DNA of 26,724 nt, taken from the NCBI GenBank assembly GCA_946803715.1, contig CAMPET010000111.1, positions 113,132 to 139,855 of the forward strand, given 5' to 3'. Shown in pieces: positions 8,879-18,839 of this stretch (its first letter is position 1; each line of letters begins with the position of its first letter). A program made the position numbers and the translations under genes. Under the pieces are notes generated by a model. That model did no database searches, was not told the origin of the DNA, and saw nothing but the letters and a program-made list of their open reading frames with translations. Source of the stretch: Beroe ovata (Eukaryota > Ctenophora > Nuda > Beroida > Beroidae).

Positions 8879-10915
8879 ATGTTTTGGAAACCAGGAACAG
8901 AGGGGCCAGTTTTGAATCAGAGGGATTTAAATGAAGATTCCCATGAACATGTTATGATGTTCAATGCTAACAAAAACCAAAGTCTTAGTTCTCAGAGGCA
9001 AAGACTTCCTATATTCAATTTCAGAAATCATTTCTTATACCTTGTTGAAAATAACTCTGTAACAATAGTTGTTGGTGAGACTGGTTCTGGTAAAAGTACA
9101 CAAGTTCCCCAATATCTTGCTGAAGCCAACTGGTCATGCAATGGCCTCAGCATAATTGTATCCCAGCCCCGAAAAAATGCAGCAATAACATTGGCTAATA
9201 GAGTAGCTGATGAGATGAGTTGTCACATCGGTATGGAAGTAGGATATCAGATTAGATTTGACAGCAACAAGTGTGAGTCATCAAAAATCATATATAGTAC
9301 AGATGGGTATCTCTTGAGAGAGATTATGTCAGACCCTTTATTACTGAAATATTCAGTCATTGTTGTAGATGAAGTTCATGAACAGAATGTTTGTACAGAT
9401 CTTCTTATTGCATTTCTAAGGAAAATATTAAGACAAAGGAATGATTTAAAGGTTGTTCTTACATCAGCTACAACTGATGCTGAAAAACTCAGATCTTTCT
9501 TCTGTTCTAAGGTACAAGGTGATTCCTCTGACAGTCTGACTTGTTCAATTCTGTCTGTTGAAGGAAGGTGCTTCCCAGTTGAAGTTAACTATGCTGTCAG
9601 CCCTGTTCCAGATTATGTGAAAGCTGCTGAGGATTTAGCAATTTCATTACATATAAATAAGCCTATGGGTGACATTTTGGTCTTTTTGTCAAGTCAAGAT
9701 GAGGTATTATCAGCTGTTCAAGGCTGCAAAGAAAAGATACAAAAGCTGGTCAAACCCAAGCAAAACATCAAAGCTTTTCCCTTCTATGGGAACATGCCCA
9801 TAGAGGAACAACTAAAGGTTTTCGACACGACTAAGACTAATCATTCAGTTCGTAGGGTTATTTTTGCAACAAATCTTGCTGAAAGCTCTGTGACTATCCC
9901 AAGAATTATCTATGTCATTGACAGTGGCTTCAGAAGAATTAAGACTTTTGATCAGAAGTCTGGACTTGAAATAACAATCAAATCTACCATATCTAAAGCA
10001 TCAGCTGTGCAAAGAGCTGGTAGAGCAGGTAGAGTTGGACATGGGGAAGTGTACAGACTTTACACTGAGGAAGCCTTCTCTCAGTTGCTTCATGAAACCC
10101 CTCCTGGCATTGTTTGTACCAATCTCTTAGATGTTGTTTTAAAACTGAAAGCTATGGGAATTTCCAACATCGTCAAATTCAACTTTCTCACAGCACCACC
10201 TTCAGCTAATCTATGTATGGCTCTTGAGATCTTGCATGCTCTTGGTGCAATTGATGATAATTGCAAACTGACTGCTGATGGATTTGCATTAGTTGAGTTT
10301 CCTCTTAATCCTATGCTCACCACCAGTCTTATCAAATCAGCAAGTTATGGTTGCACTGAAGAAATTCTCATCATCTTATCATTGTTGCAAGTAAAGGATG
10401 TCTTTTTGCGTTTTTCTGGGTCACACAAACGATTGAAAGAATCCAAGTTCAAGTTTGCTGCACAGGAGGGGGACACACTCACACTTCTGAATGTTTTCAA
10501 CTTCTTCATTGAAAATAATAAAAGTCGATCAGTGTGCAAAGAAAATTGTTTGAATTATCACGTCCTCAGTGAAGGTGTGAGTATCTACAACAAGCTGAAA
10601 TCTATTTACATAAAGTATTATGGGAGTTCTATATCCTCATCTAATGATGATGCAGTCATAAGAAAATGTTTGGTTAGCGGTTTATTTGCCAATGCTGCCT
10701 ATTATCACCATTCCGGGGTTTATAAAACTTTTAAGGATAATTTCGAACTAGCTATCCATCCATCAAGTGTGATAGTGTCAGAGCGACCCAAGTATGTGAT
10801 TTTCAATGAAATCATGTGTTCCTCTCAGAACTTTATGAAAGACATAACTGTCATAGAATCAGAATGGCTGCTGGATGTTGCTCCTCATTACTATGTGAAT
10901 AAGTTCACGAAATGA
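8879..10915 (+). CDS. DHX35: DEAH-box RNA helicase DHX35
   Basis: A single exon encodes 678 residues; vertebrate DHX35 is about 700. The N-terminus, FWKPGTEGPVLNQ, is typical of DHX35. Helicase motifs in order: GETGSGKST (66-74), SQPRKNAA (95-102), DEVH (164-167), SAT (196-198), TNLAESSVTIP (331-341) and QRAGRAGR (378-385). Winged-helix/ratchet regions and the C-terminal OB-fold follow, ending in WLLDVAPHYY. DHX35 is an ATP-dependent RNA helicase reported in spliceosomal C-complex preparations. Motif II reads DEVH, not the usual DEAH, and motif III continues TTDA, not TLDA. The start is the Met heading the conserved N-terminus; AG dinucleotides at 8869-8870 and 8873-8874 lie just upstream and may be splice acceptors. 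It is intronless here, while animal DHX35 normally has many introns. PIG-C follows 236 bases downstream. Confidence 0.93.
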   Translation: MFWKPGTEGPVLNQRDLNEDSHEHVMMFNANKNQSLSSQRQRLPIFNFRNHFLYLVENNSVTIVVGETGSGKSTQVPQYLAEANWSCNGLSIIVSQPRKNAAITLANRVADEMSCHIGMEVGYQIRFDSNKCESSKIIYSTDGYLLREIMSDPLLLKYSVIVVDEVHEQNVCTDLLIAFLRKILRQRNDLKVVLTSATTDAEKLRSFFCSKVQGDSSDSLTCSILSVEGRCFPVEVNYAVSPVPDYVKAAEDLAISLHINKPMGDILVFLSSQDEVLSAVQGCKEKIQKLVKPKQNIKAFPFYGNMPIEEQLKVFDTTKTNHSVRRVIFATNLAESSVTIPRIIYVIDSGFRRIKTFDQKSGLEITIKSTISKASAVQRAGRAGRVGHGEVYRLYTEEAFSQLLHETPPGIVCTNLLDVVLKLKAMGISNIVKFNFLTAPPSANLCMALEILHALGAIDDNCKLTADGFALVEFPLNPMLTTSLIKSASYGCTEEILIILSLLQVKDVFLRFSGSHKRLKESKFKFAAQEGDTLTLLNVFNFFIENNKSRSVCKENCLNYHVLSEGVSIYNKLKSIYIKYYGSSISSSNDDAVIRKCLVSGLFANAAYYHHSGVYKTFKDNFELAIHPSSVIVSERPKYVIFNEIMCSSQNFMKDITVIESEWLLDVAPHYYVNKFTK

Positions 10916-11151
10916 AGTGCCTTTACCAATCACCAAGTTCTCGATCTGTTATGAGCTGAGGATGTTTTGAGTTGAAGAATCTAAGATAGTATGAAAGCAT
11001 TGACCTAACGACTGAACAAGAAGCTAATTGAAATTCTACAAATTTTCATCTGTCTATTCAATAATAGCATTCTAATTGAGAATATTTGTTTACATTTTCA
11101 TGAGCCTTATTTCCCAATTTCTATTAGATGTAGTGCAAGAGTTTCAATGGA

Positions 11152-11985
11152 ATGACAAAGTTTTGTAAGATCCTATATCAACGTCAACCATACCCTGATA
11201 ATTTTACCGACAAGGAGTTGTTTTTGAATTCCCTCAAGAAGAACAAAAACTTGAAGACATACACGCTCCTGGATTGTGTCAAGAAAGGCCAACAGCCTCT
11301 GCAACAACTGTCATGTACAATTATATTCTTCCTAATTCATTTCATAGAGCATGATGTGCCAGATGTTCTATTGTATTGCATGACTTTGGTAACTGTCTTT
11401 GGATATCTGACCATTGTCGGCTTTTCACTTAGAGAATTGAGGACAATCATTTTATTTGGAGGCTTTCTTTTTGGCTTATCTCCTATCATCCAGACACTCA
11501 CTAGAACTATAAGTGATGATACAATCTATGCAATGGCGTCAGTTTGTCTTGTGATCAATTTCATTCTCCATGATTACAGTAGCCAAGGTGATTATATGTC
11601 CAAGTGTGTTTCACTCAACGCTGGGATATTTTCTGCTGTTTGTATGGCATCTCGCCTGAATGACCTCAATAGTGTTATAGGGACAATAATCTTAGCTATC
11701 TTAACCTATGGAGTTATTCCTCCGCTAAGAAACAAGATAACAAACAACCATCTCATGATGTGCTGCACAGTGATTACTGTCCTTAGCACTGCCATGCTAT
11801 CACTCATATACCTCCCCATCATCTTAGTTCCGCTTGGTATATCTATTGTAAGCTGTTTGTTGGTTGTTCCAGCTTTCTATGTCCACCTTCAGATGCAGAA
11901 GGACAATATTTACGGCCCCTGGGATGAGGCTACTTTGAAAGATTTGGGGTACAATGCCGGTAATAGAGATATAAGTGCAGAGTAG
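11152..11985 (+). CDS. PIGC: GPI-GlcNAc transferase subunit PIG-C
   Basis: A single exon encodes 277 residues (human PIG-C is 297). The N-terminus KILYQRQPYPDNF and the C-terminus NIYGPWDEA (residues about 252-260) are hallmarks of the family. Between them lie several hydrophobic membrane segments, roughly residues 52-70, 75-92, 97-115, 122-140, 150-165, 175-190 and 203-247, with the conserved SDDTIYAMA and ASRL patches. PIG-C is a membrane subunit of the ER complex that adds N-acetylglucosamine to phosphatidylinositol, the first step of GPI-anchor synthesis. A candidate acceptor, TTTCTATTAG, ends at 11127. It is followed directly by a minimal start-stop ATGTAG, and the real ATG is 24 bases beyond the AG. 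The gene lies between DHX35 and ARP3 on the same strand. Confidence 0.92.
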   Translation: MTKFCKILYQRQPYPDNFTDKELFLNSLKKNKNLKTYTLLDCVKKGQQPLQQLSCTIIFFLIHFIEHDVPDVLLYCMTLVTVFGYLTIVGFSLRELRTIILFGGFLFGLSPIIQTLTRTISDDTIYAMASVCLVINFILHDYSSQGDYMSKCVSLNAGIFSAVCMASRLNDLNSVIGTIILAILTYGVIPPLRNKITNNHLMMCCTVITVLSTAMLSLIYLPIILVPLGISIVSCLLVVPAFYVHLQMQKDNIYGPWDEATLKDLGYNAGNRDISAE

Positions 11986-12349
11986 TTCATTATTCGCACA
12001 TCAGCCAGCACCTCATGATGATAAATTGAGTGCAAAATATTGAAATTATTTGAAGGTCGCACTTATTTTATCGTCAGATTTACTGAATATTACTATGCAT
12101 TGCGGCACAACTTTTATGAATCTTTGTATACTGTATATGTGAATAACTGGCCTATTGAAATATTTTATTCCGAATTTTGAAAGCTGCTTTGTACATATGG
12201 CAAACGTTTTTACATATTTACTTATATTTGATACCTATGATCTGTGCTTTTCTGTGATGAAAAGTGAAATTTACAGATCATTGCATCAAATTAACTCAAT
12301 GAAAACATCGAATTGACTGGCACCATAATATTTCCTCAGTGTTTTAGGT

Positions 12350-13591
12350 ATGGATCTACCCGCATGTGTCATTGATAATGGGACGGGTTATACCAAAATG
12401 GGATTTGCTGGCAATTCAGAGCCCCAGTACATAGTACCAAGTGCTATTGCTGTGAAGGAAAGCGCAAAAGTTGGGGGAAATATCAGAAACAGAAGTATTG
12501 AGGATCTAGATTTCTTTATTGGAGACGAAGCATTGCAGAAACCCAACTATTCAACTAAGTATCCTATCAGACATGGCATGGTTGAAGATTGGGATCTCAT
12601 GGAAAAGTTCTGGGAACAATGCATTTTCAAATATCTTAGGGCTGAGCCTGAAGATCACTACTTTCTCCTAACTGAGCCTCCTCTGAACTTACCTGAAAAT
12701 CGAGAGTACACAGCTGAGATCATGTTCGAGTCCTTCAATGTTCCTGGCATCTATATTGCTGTCCAAGCTGTATTGGCCATTGCTGCATCCTGGACAACAC
12801 GGGATGTCGGATCTCGTACCCTGACAGGCTGTGTTGTGGATAGTGGTGATGGTGTGACTCATGTCATACCAGTTGTTGATGGTTACGTCATTGGAAGCTG
12901 TATCAAGCATATTCCTATTGCAGGACGTGATATCACCTTCTTCATCCAGCAGCTGCTTAGGGAGAGAGAACAGGGTATCCCTCCTGAACAATCGATGGAG
13001 GTGGCTAAAGCTATCAAAGAACGATACAGCTATGTCTGCCCTGACATAGTGACCGAGTTCAAAAAGTATGACACTGACCCAAGCAAATGGCTGAAGAAAT
13101 ATGAGGGTATCAATGAGATCACTAAAAAGGAGTTTGGCATCGATGTGGGCTATGAAAGGTTCCTGGGACCCGAGATCTTCTTCCACCCAGAGTTCTGTAA
13201 TCCTGATTATAGGACCCCTATCAGCGAGGTTGTTGACACTGTTATCTCTGGATGTCCAATTGACACAAGGAGAGGCCTTTACAAAAACATCGTCCTCTCT
13301 GGAGGTTCTACAATGTTCAAAGATTTTGGCAGACGACTTGGGCGAGACATCAAGAGGACTGTCAATTACCGATTGAAGCTCAGCGAGGAGTTGTCAGGAG
13401 GTAAGCTGAAACCAACTCCAATTGAGACAAATGTTGTTTCTCACCACATGCAACGATATGCTGTATGGTTTGGAGGCAGTCTCCTTGCCTCTACTCCGGA
13501 ATTCTATGAAGTTTGCCACACCAAAGCCCAATATGACGAATATGGCCCCAGCATTTGCAGGCACAATGCTGTATTTGGTGCAATGACGTAG
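12350..13591 (+). CDS. ARP3: Actin-related protein 3 (Arp2/3 complex)
   Basis: A single exon encodes 413 residues (human ARP3 is 418), starting [16 protein letters not shown]. It shows the actin-fold nucleotide elements: phosphate-1 loop [14 protein letters not shown] (9-22), phosphate-2 loop DSGDGVTH (164-171) and the adenosine-site segment LSGGSTMF (about 318). The ARP3-specific stretches [20 protein letters not shown] and [13 protein letters not shown] are present, and the C-terminus is [14 protein letters not shown]3 pairs with ARP2 to template branched actin filaments at the cell cortex. A loop near residues 41-50 is about three residues shorter than in vertebrates. AG at 12346-12347 leaves two bases before the ATG; another AG lies at 12338-12339. 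Animal ARP3 genes usually carry introns; none are present here. A poly(A) signal follows at 13752. Confidence 0.97.
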   Translation: MDLPACVIDNGTGYTKMGFAGNSEPQYIVPSAIAVKESAKVGGNIRNRSIEDLDFFIGDEALQKPNYSTKYPIRHGMVEDWDLMEKFWEQCIFKYLRAEPEDHYFLLTEPPLNLPENREYTAEIMFESFNVPGIYIAVQAVLAIAASWTTRDVGSRTLTGCVVDSGDGVTHVIPVVDGYVIGSCIKHIPIAGRDITFFIQQLLREREQGIPPEQSMEVAKAIKERYSYVCPDIVTEFKKYDTDPSKWLKKYEGINEITKKEFGIDVGYERFLGPEIFFHPEFCNPDYRTPISEVVDTVISGCPIDTRRGLYKNIVLSGGSTMFKDFGRRLGRDIKRTVNYRLKLSEELSGGKLKPTPIETNVVSHHMQRYAVWFGGSLLASTPEFYEVCHTKAQYDEYGPSICRHNAVFGAMT

Positions 13592-13751
13592 ATTAACTCA
13601 TACATTAGCTTGAGAATTGAGTAAGTAGGTACAATGCAAGTAACCAATAACGTACCTTTGTATGTGATAGCATATGTAAAAATTTTGTTATGAACTTTTT
13701 CTAATGATATAATTCGGTTTTTATTTGCTGGAACATTAAGTGTCTCCATTG

Positions 13752-13757
13752 AATAAA
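13752..13757 (+). terminator. Poly(A) signal of ARP3
   Basis: AATAAA lies 161 bases after the ARP3 stop codon, followed by GGGG and T/G-rich sequence. Confidence 0.65.
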
Positions 13758-14495
13758 ACCCCTGGGGGTCGAATTATTATGAGGGTCAAGTTGGAGTGGT
13801 GTTGAGAATTGGAAAATATGTTACCTACTCGCAAGCTTTCATTCAAGATATAGACTGGCTATCATTGCGTTTTTAGTTTTTAATGAACTTGTCAGATTTT
13901 TGTTTTAGCAGTTGATTGTCGGAATTTGAGACTAATTTGTGGTTTCATGCTATGATTTCTCACTGGGCTGTACTTCAAAGACGGATGAAAATAACATGAT
14001 TTTTATTCCAACTCAAAAAATCTTAGTTTAATGTTAGGTGCAAATCAGAATTGTTGACAGAAAATTGCATGATTTGAGGTAATGCAAAGCAATAAGGGCT
14101 TATAGTTGTGTTTATTGTTGGAAAAAGAGACTGTTTTTTCGTTTTTGATGAACTCTGACAAGTTATACTTTAGCCTCACAAATTATTGATTGAACGCGTG
14201 CGTGTGTATTGCATTATACCAAATATTTTTATGGTGATAAGAACGTGTGGACAAGTAGTTGATACTTGTAATTAATTATCAATATTTTTTGTATTTTTGT
14301 TAATTTTCATCCGAAGTGATATGATTTGATGGTACCATCAACCACAATGCTTCAATTTGTTGATTGTATGTTTTGTGCCAACCTTGTGTCTCATTATCAA
14401 TCCCATGTGTTGTTCATGACAGTGCTTGGAGAATTAACAACATATTTGATTACTTGATCTCCCACGCTATCACACACATAACATAACAAGCTCTC
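13758..14495. other. Gene-free interval
   Basis: AT-rich, with T-runs and one short GTGCGTGTGT tract near 14200. No exon was recognised on either strand. This is one of the wider gaps in the + strand array, so a promoter for the next gene may lie here. Confidence 0.5.
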
Positions 14496-14503
14496 GCCTA
14501 GCT

Positions 14504-16683
14504 ATGTCAACATCTATACCCGCTGATAGCGAGATCTCCCGCAAGAGAAGGCGACTATGGATCGGTGCGGGTTTTGTGGGCTGTGTGGCGGGATCTCTAG
14601 CTCTGGCGGGACCTTTCTTTGCACCCGCACTACGACGGCACTGTCTACCCTACGTGCCTGCTACTGAAAACACGGTACTCTAGGTACTTGACCGGGGGGC
14701 GTGTTTTCGATTATTTGATTGTTGATGCAAGTACTGATGCCATCATTTTATAATAGTACTGTAGGTATGAAATAGCACACTTGTGTCACGCCTCAATCCA
14801 TAGATCTACCGCACTGTGTACTGTGTAGTGTGTACTTGAGTGTCAGATAACTAGTACATTTATCGAGCGTTTACACTGTCAACTGTGTACCGTGTACAGT
14901 GTACACTTCATGACTGAAATGTTGAAGTAAGTCCCTACTCTATTCCCGTATTGTAGCACATGAATGCTATATTGATCGAGCTTAGGTTACATATGTTACA
15001 AACTGTGTGCTACTGAGTAGTTTGTGTGTAGAAATCACATAGAATTGGGAAGATCACATGTCAGTGATAGGTTGAGTAACATTATGTTCAACCCCCCTTG
15101 CTAAATGTGTATCGTGTAACGAATATAATGTAACAAGAATTGACTGTCATGTTGAATGTATGAATATTTAATCACACATTTTATTAGCCACCGATCACCA
15201 CTTGTATTTTAATCGGGAATCGTTGCATTGCATCACGATTTTAACCGGACAATCTAACACTGAGTATTTCAGATATCCCTGATATTGTCTGAAATGAGAG
15301 GATGTAAGGGTCCACTCATTGACCTGGGCAGTGGTGATGGAAGAGTGGTCATTGCAGCAGCCAAACACGGCTTCCAACCAGCTCACGGTTTAGCATCACT
15401 CGTTAACGACTGTGTGTTACACGAATAGTTGACAGTGGTATGTTACACGAATAGTTGACAGTGGTATGTTACAGTATTCATCTTGTATTCTAATGCAGGT
15501 ATCGAGCTAAACATATGGTTAGTGCTATATTCGAGAGTAAAGTCATTGTTTGCTGGAACCCACTCTCAGACCAAGTTCTACAAGGCAAACCTGTGGAAGG
15601 TAGTCATGAGCTACATTCCCAATATGGCTACAATGTAGCCATATTGGGAATATGTTCAGTATTCAGTTGTTATCATATGATCTGCTATCCTACTCCTAAC
15701 CTCCCTCTCTCTCCCTCACCACTCTACACCACCCGGCACCCCTCCCTATCCCCTGACACTTGTCCCTCACCTTCAGCTCTATTCATGACCCCTCACCCTC
15801 CTCCCTCACCCTCTCCTCAGTCCTCTCCCTCTCTCTCACAACTCCCTCGTCTCTCCCTCTCCTCNCACTCATTGACCTGGGCAGTGGTGATGGAAGAGTA
15901 GTCATTGCAGCAGCCAAACACGGCTTCCGACCAGCTCACGGTTTAATATCACTCGTTAACGACTGTGTGTTACACGAATAGTTGACAGTGGTATGTTACA
16001 CGAAGAGTTGCCAGTGGTATGTTACAGTATTCATCTTGTATTTTCATGCAGGTATCGAGCTAAACATATGGTTAGTGCTATATTCGAGAGTAAAGTCATT
16101 GTTCGCTGGAACCCACTCTCAGACCAAGTTCTACAAGGCAAACCTGTGGAAGGTAATCGTGAGCTACAATGTACAATGGGAATATGTTCAGTATTCAGTA
16201 GTTATCATATGATCTGCTTAATCCTACTCCTAGCCTCTCTCTCTCTCCCTCACCACTCTACACCACCCGGCACCCCTCCCTATCCCCCGACACTTGTCCC
16301 TCACCTTCAACTCTATGCATAACCCCTCACCACCCTCCCTCACCCTCTCCTCAGTCCTCTCCCTCTCTCTCACACCTCCCTCACCTCTCCCTCTCCCTCT
16401 CTCTCACCCTCTCCCTCTCTCTCACACCTCCCTCGTCTCTCCCTCTCAGACGGATCTATCACAGTACCGGACTATCATCCTCTTTGGAGGGGAGAGTATG
16501 ATGGATGATGTCAGTGTCAAATTGAAGAGAGAGGTACTCCCCGGCACAGATATCATATCATGTAGATTCCCTCTGAATCCCGAAATCTGGAACCCGCACA
16601 AACTTATAGAGGACGGGCACAACCCGCTGTACCGATACAAACAGCTTCCTGATGAGGATAAACAACCTGGTGATGCAGAGTAG
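14504..16683 (+). CDS. ATPSCKMT/FAM173-type lysine methyltransferase
   Basis: Four exons: 14504-14674, 15273-15387, 15499-15599 and 16450-16683; a second copy of exons 2-3 is at 15866-16152. Junction phases are 0, 1 and 0, and the product is about 206 residues. An N-terminal membrane segment (about residues 18-42) is followed by LPYVPAT, the SAM-binding motif LIDLGSGDGR (about 72-81), the post-I stretch ELNIWLVLYSR, then NLWK and SCRFPL. Human FAM173B (ATPSCKMT) methylates the c-subunit of mitochondrial ATP synthase and FAM173A methylates the ADP/ATP carrier; which one this matches is not settled. The ATG follows CGCCTAG by two bases. Exon 4 lies behind a long CTCCCT-rich tract. FIP1 starts 271 bases after the stop with no AATAAA in between. 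Confidence 0.9.
14812..14908. repeat. GTAC-rich palindromic cluster 3 (intron 1)
   Basis: CTGTGTACTGTGTAGTGTGT and GTGTACCGTGTACAGTGTAC lie inside intron 1 of the methyltransferase gene. It is the same style as the clusters near 719 and 2960. Confidence 0.6.
15421..15472. repeat. 26-bp tandem duplication in intron 2
   Basis: Two copies of a 26-base unit containing CACGAATAGTTGACAGTGGT lie in tandem. The second haplotype copy has the same pair, with AAGAGTTGCC replacing AATAGTTGAC in its second unit. Confidence 0.75.
15615..15651. repeat. Perfect 18-bp hairpin, 1-nt centre
   Basis: Left arm ATTCCCAATATGGCTACA (15615-15632) and right arm 15634-15651 are exact complements around one A, in intron 3. 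The other copy near 16164-16185 has a shorter, unpaired version, so the hairpin is polymorphic. Confidence 0.9.
15690..15864. repeat. Pyrimidine-rich low-complexity tract, first copy
   Basis: CTCCCTCACC-type repeats in intron 3 run up to the N at 15865. The second copy of the tract (about 16225-16449) leads into the exon 4 acceptor. Confidence 0.8.
15866..16152 (+). pseudogene. Duplicate of methyltransferase exons 2-3 (probable second haplotype)
   Basis: The copy begins inside exon 2 directly after an N at 15865 (exon 2 part 15866-15940; exon 3 copy 16052-16152). Coding differences from the first copy are few: one Gln/Arg difference (CAA versus CGA) and silent changes. The first part of exon 2 is missing. 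Reading both copies as exons would repeat the SAM motif in one protein, which no family member has. An allelic contig joined in tandem fits better. Either copy completes a sensible gene with exons 1 and 4. Confidence 0.75.
16225..16449 (+). repeat. Pyrimidine-rich tract preceding exon 4
   Basis: A very long CTCCCT/CTCTCA tract contains many CAC or CAG acceptor-like ends. The used acceptor is CTCTCAG, ending at 16449. Confidence 0.8.
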
Positions 16684-16942
16684 CGGAGAATGGATTCTTT
16701 AATGTTCATTGTAACGGGCTTTATTTTGTTCCAAGATCTTTAATTTATTGATGCTTCAGATAGGAAGTGTATGTCGCGTTCAATCCACAGTTTTTGTATG
16801 AAGTATGAATAGTATTACTTATTTTGTCTTTCCCGTATTGTGATAACTGATACAGAGTCTTACTTACACCCAAGTGAATGCCGAACTATTGATCATAATT
16901 CATCACTCCATACTTGTACACTTAACCCCACTCCCCCCACAG
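16684..16942 (+). promoter_or_regulatory. Short FAM173-FIP1 intergenic region with splice acceptor
   Basis: No AATAAA was found. The region ends in a strong acceptor, CCACTCCCCCCACAG, at 16942, 12 bases before the FIP1 ATG. A longer open frame from 16874 crosses this acceptor and is not the start used. Confidence 0.55.
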
Positions 16943-16954
16943 AACTATGACAAT

Positions 16955-18343
16955 ATGGCTGCTGTGGAGATAACGAACGTGGTCCCGTCCCGAGAACAGG
17001 AAGACGCATGGCTGTACGGTGACTCCGCCGCCCCGCCTCCCGCCAAGGAGGCCACAGACGCCGCCCAGTCCACACTCAGCGCCACTGCCACCGAATTTGT
17101 GTCCAAAGTTCAGAATGGGAACACGGAACATTCGGCATCAGAGAGCGACTCAGATGACGATGACGATGTCCAAATCACGATCGGTGAGATAAACAAGAAC
17201 GCCGCTCCGTCGTCGTTCGGTATGCCGCCTCCGTACGGCGGGCCTCCTCAGATCACACCCATCACACAGCCAAAAACAGTGAGCGTGATAACTGCCCCAC
17301 CACCAACAGTCACACAGAGCACACTCCCCACAACTGTGACTAGCAAACGAACTATTGATGTTAACGCAGTGGGGAATATAAACGGTGTGCCGATATACGA
17401 TTACGATATCGACACCATGTGTGAGGATAAGCCTTGGCGGGTACCGGGCGCCGATTTGACGGACTATTTCAACTACGGCTTCAATGAGGAGAGCTGGAAA
17501 GCGTACTGTGACAAACAGAAAACAGTGAGGGGTATTGCCTCTGAGAAGAACAGAGAACTGAACATCCCATCTACTAGCATGAGTGCGACTCTGCCTGAGC
17601 TGCCCAGACTACCTGGCGCACCAACTGTGGGCACGATCAATGTTATCGGGGGTAAGAAGGATACCATTCTCCCCCCGCCCACCCTCCCACCACAACCCCA
17701 TATCAGCACGATACCATCACTCGTACACCAGCCCCGTCTCATGTTACCAACTGGTGTCAGTAATATCCTATTCCCACACATGCCACAGCAAGCGTTCCTC
17801 CCAGTTCCCCAACTCGCCCCTCCTGGACTCGCACCACCGCTAAACATCAGGCCTGTCATCAAGCAGGAAGATGGCAGTGCCCCTATGCCACTGCCGCCGT
17901 CTAGTGGCCCTCTTCCGCCACCCACAGGGATGTTCCCCCCGCCCGGCATGCCATCTATGTTGCCACCGCCAGGTGCCAATATCGGCAACATGGTGCCGCC
18001 CATGATGCTGCCACCCCCTGCATTCAGTGATGAGAGCGACCACTCAGGGGAGGAAGGCGGCCCCCGCAGAGAATTTCGGCCTTCGCGCCGCTCTCACAGC
18101 CGCGAGAGGAAGCGGTCTAAAGACAGGCGGAGAGGCGGCGAGCACAGGGAGCGGAGTGCGGAACACAGGAGTCGGTCTCGGCGTTCACCCCGCAAGGAGA
18201 AGAAGAGCAGGAAGTCACGGGGTGACGAGAGCCGACACCGACACCGAGACGAGGAGAGGAGCAAGAGGAGTAGGCGGAAAAAGGATGAAGATCTCGCCAC
18301 GACCACTGAGACTAATGAAAACGGGGTAGAGGCGGAGCAGTGA
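16955..18343 (+). CDS. FIP1L1: Pre-mRNA 3'-end-processing factor FIP1
   Basis: A single exon encodes 462 residues from Met 16955. An acidic stretch (about 61-73, [11 protein letters not shown]) leads to the diagnostic Fip1 motif: [17 protein letters not shown] (about 146-162) and then [19 protein letters not shown] long proline-rich middle follows (about 215-370), then an Arg/Ser/Glu/Asp-rich tail resembling the RE/RS tail of animal FIP1L1. FIP1 bridges poly(A) polymerase and the CPSF complex and helps recognise the poly(A) site in the nucleus. The start was chosen because an acceptor at 16942 removes the extra 27 upstream codons, which are hydrophobic and unlike the family. It is intronless, whereas vertebrate FIP1L1 has many introns. 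GC content is clearly higher than in DHX35 or PIG-C. Confidence 0.93.
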   Translation: MAAVEITNVVPSREQEDAWLYGDSAAPPPAKEATDAAQSTLSATATEFVSKVQNGNTEHSASESDSDDDDDVQITIGEINKNAAPSSFGMPPPYGGPPQITPITQPKTVSVITAPPPTVTQSTLPTTVTSKRTIDVNAVGNINGVPIYDYDIDTMCEDKPWRVPGADLTDYFNYGFNEESWKAYCDKQKTVRGIASEKNRELNIPSTSMSATLPELPRLPGAPTVGTINVIGGKKDTILPPPTLPPQPHISTIPSLVHQPRLMLPTGVSNILFPHMPQQAFLPVPQLAPPGLAPPLNIRPVIKQEDGSAPMPLPPSSGPLPPPTGMFPPPGMPSMLPPPGANIGNMVPPMMLPPPAFSDESDHSGEEGGPRREFRPSRRSHSRERKRSKDRRRGGEHRERSAEHRSRSRRSPRKEKKSRKSRGDESRHRHRDEERSKRSRRKKDEDLATTTETNENGVEAEQ

Positions 18344-18837
18344 GGCGGGCGCCTGTTTTAATCTGTTTTGATCAGACCACGAAACGACAGGCCGAACATG
18401 CGTTCATGCAGGGCATGTGAATTTTATTGAAGTGACTATGCAGATTTGCCTAAAATGCTACTAAATGAGCTTATCACGATACCATATATATTTATTTTCA
18501 CAATGTTATGTTTTAAAATCTCAACAAAATTGTCGAATTTAAATTATTTGAACATGGCTTGATTTCGTTTTAAATTGGAGTTTGCTTGGAGAAGTGTCAT
18601 TATGCGAGTTTGTGGGCATCTATCGTGTGTACCTATAATACGTTCTTGTTATTGTGGTATATGGTCATACATTGCAAGGTATCTATTTGTAGAACTATAC
18701 AACTCTATTTTGCACTTTTTAGACAAAATTTCCATTTTGAAGTTCCCATTTGTCTGCCAATCTAACTCCAGTCAATAAACTGTGAAGATCGGTTAATTTC
18801 ATTGATCTCACATGTTCATGTAACATCAATGTATCAG
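18344..18837 (+). terminator. FIP1 3' UTR and CCDC124 leader region
   Basis: AT-rich 3' sequence with AATAAA at 18774-18779. Only 58 bases further on, AG (18836-18837) ends the ATGTATCAG acceptor just before the CCDC124 start. There is little space for a separate promoter unless it lies in the FIP1 3' UTR. Confidence 0.6.
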
Positions 18838-18839
18838 AT

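Noticed and set aside
12689-13186. 165-codon frame antisense to ARP3
   Set aside because: It is a shadow of a highly conserved coding sequence and has no domain.
15515-15901. 128-codon frame through intron 3 of the methyltransferase gene
   Set aside because: It reads through a donor site into CTCCCT low-complexity sequence and across an N; exon 3 belongs in a different frame.
16874-16954. Upstream 27-codon extension of FIP1
   Set aside because: A strong acceptor (CCCCCCACAG) lies inside it, and the residues are unlike FIP1 N-termini.
17473-18003. 176-codon frame antisense to FIP1
   Set aside because: It is a Gly-rich shadow of the proline-rich coding region on the other strand.
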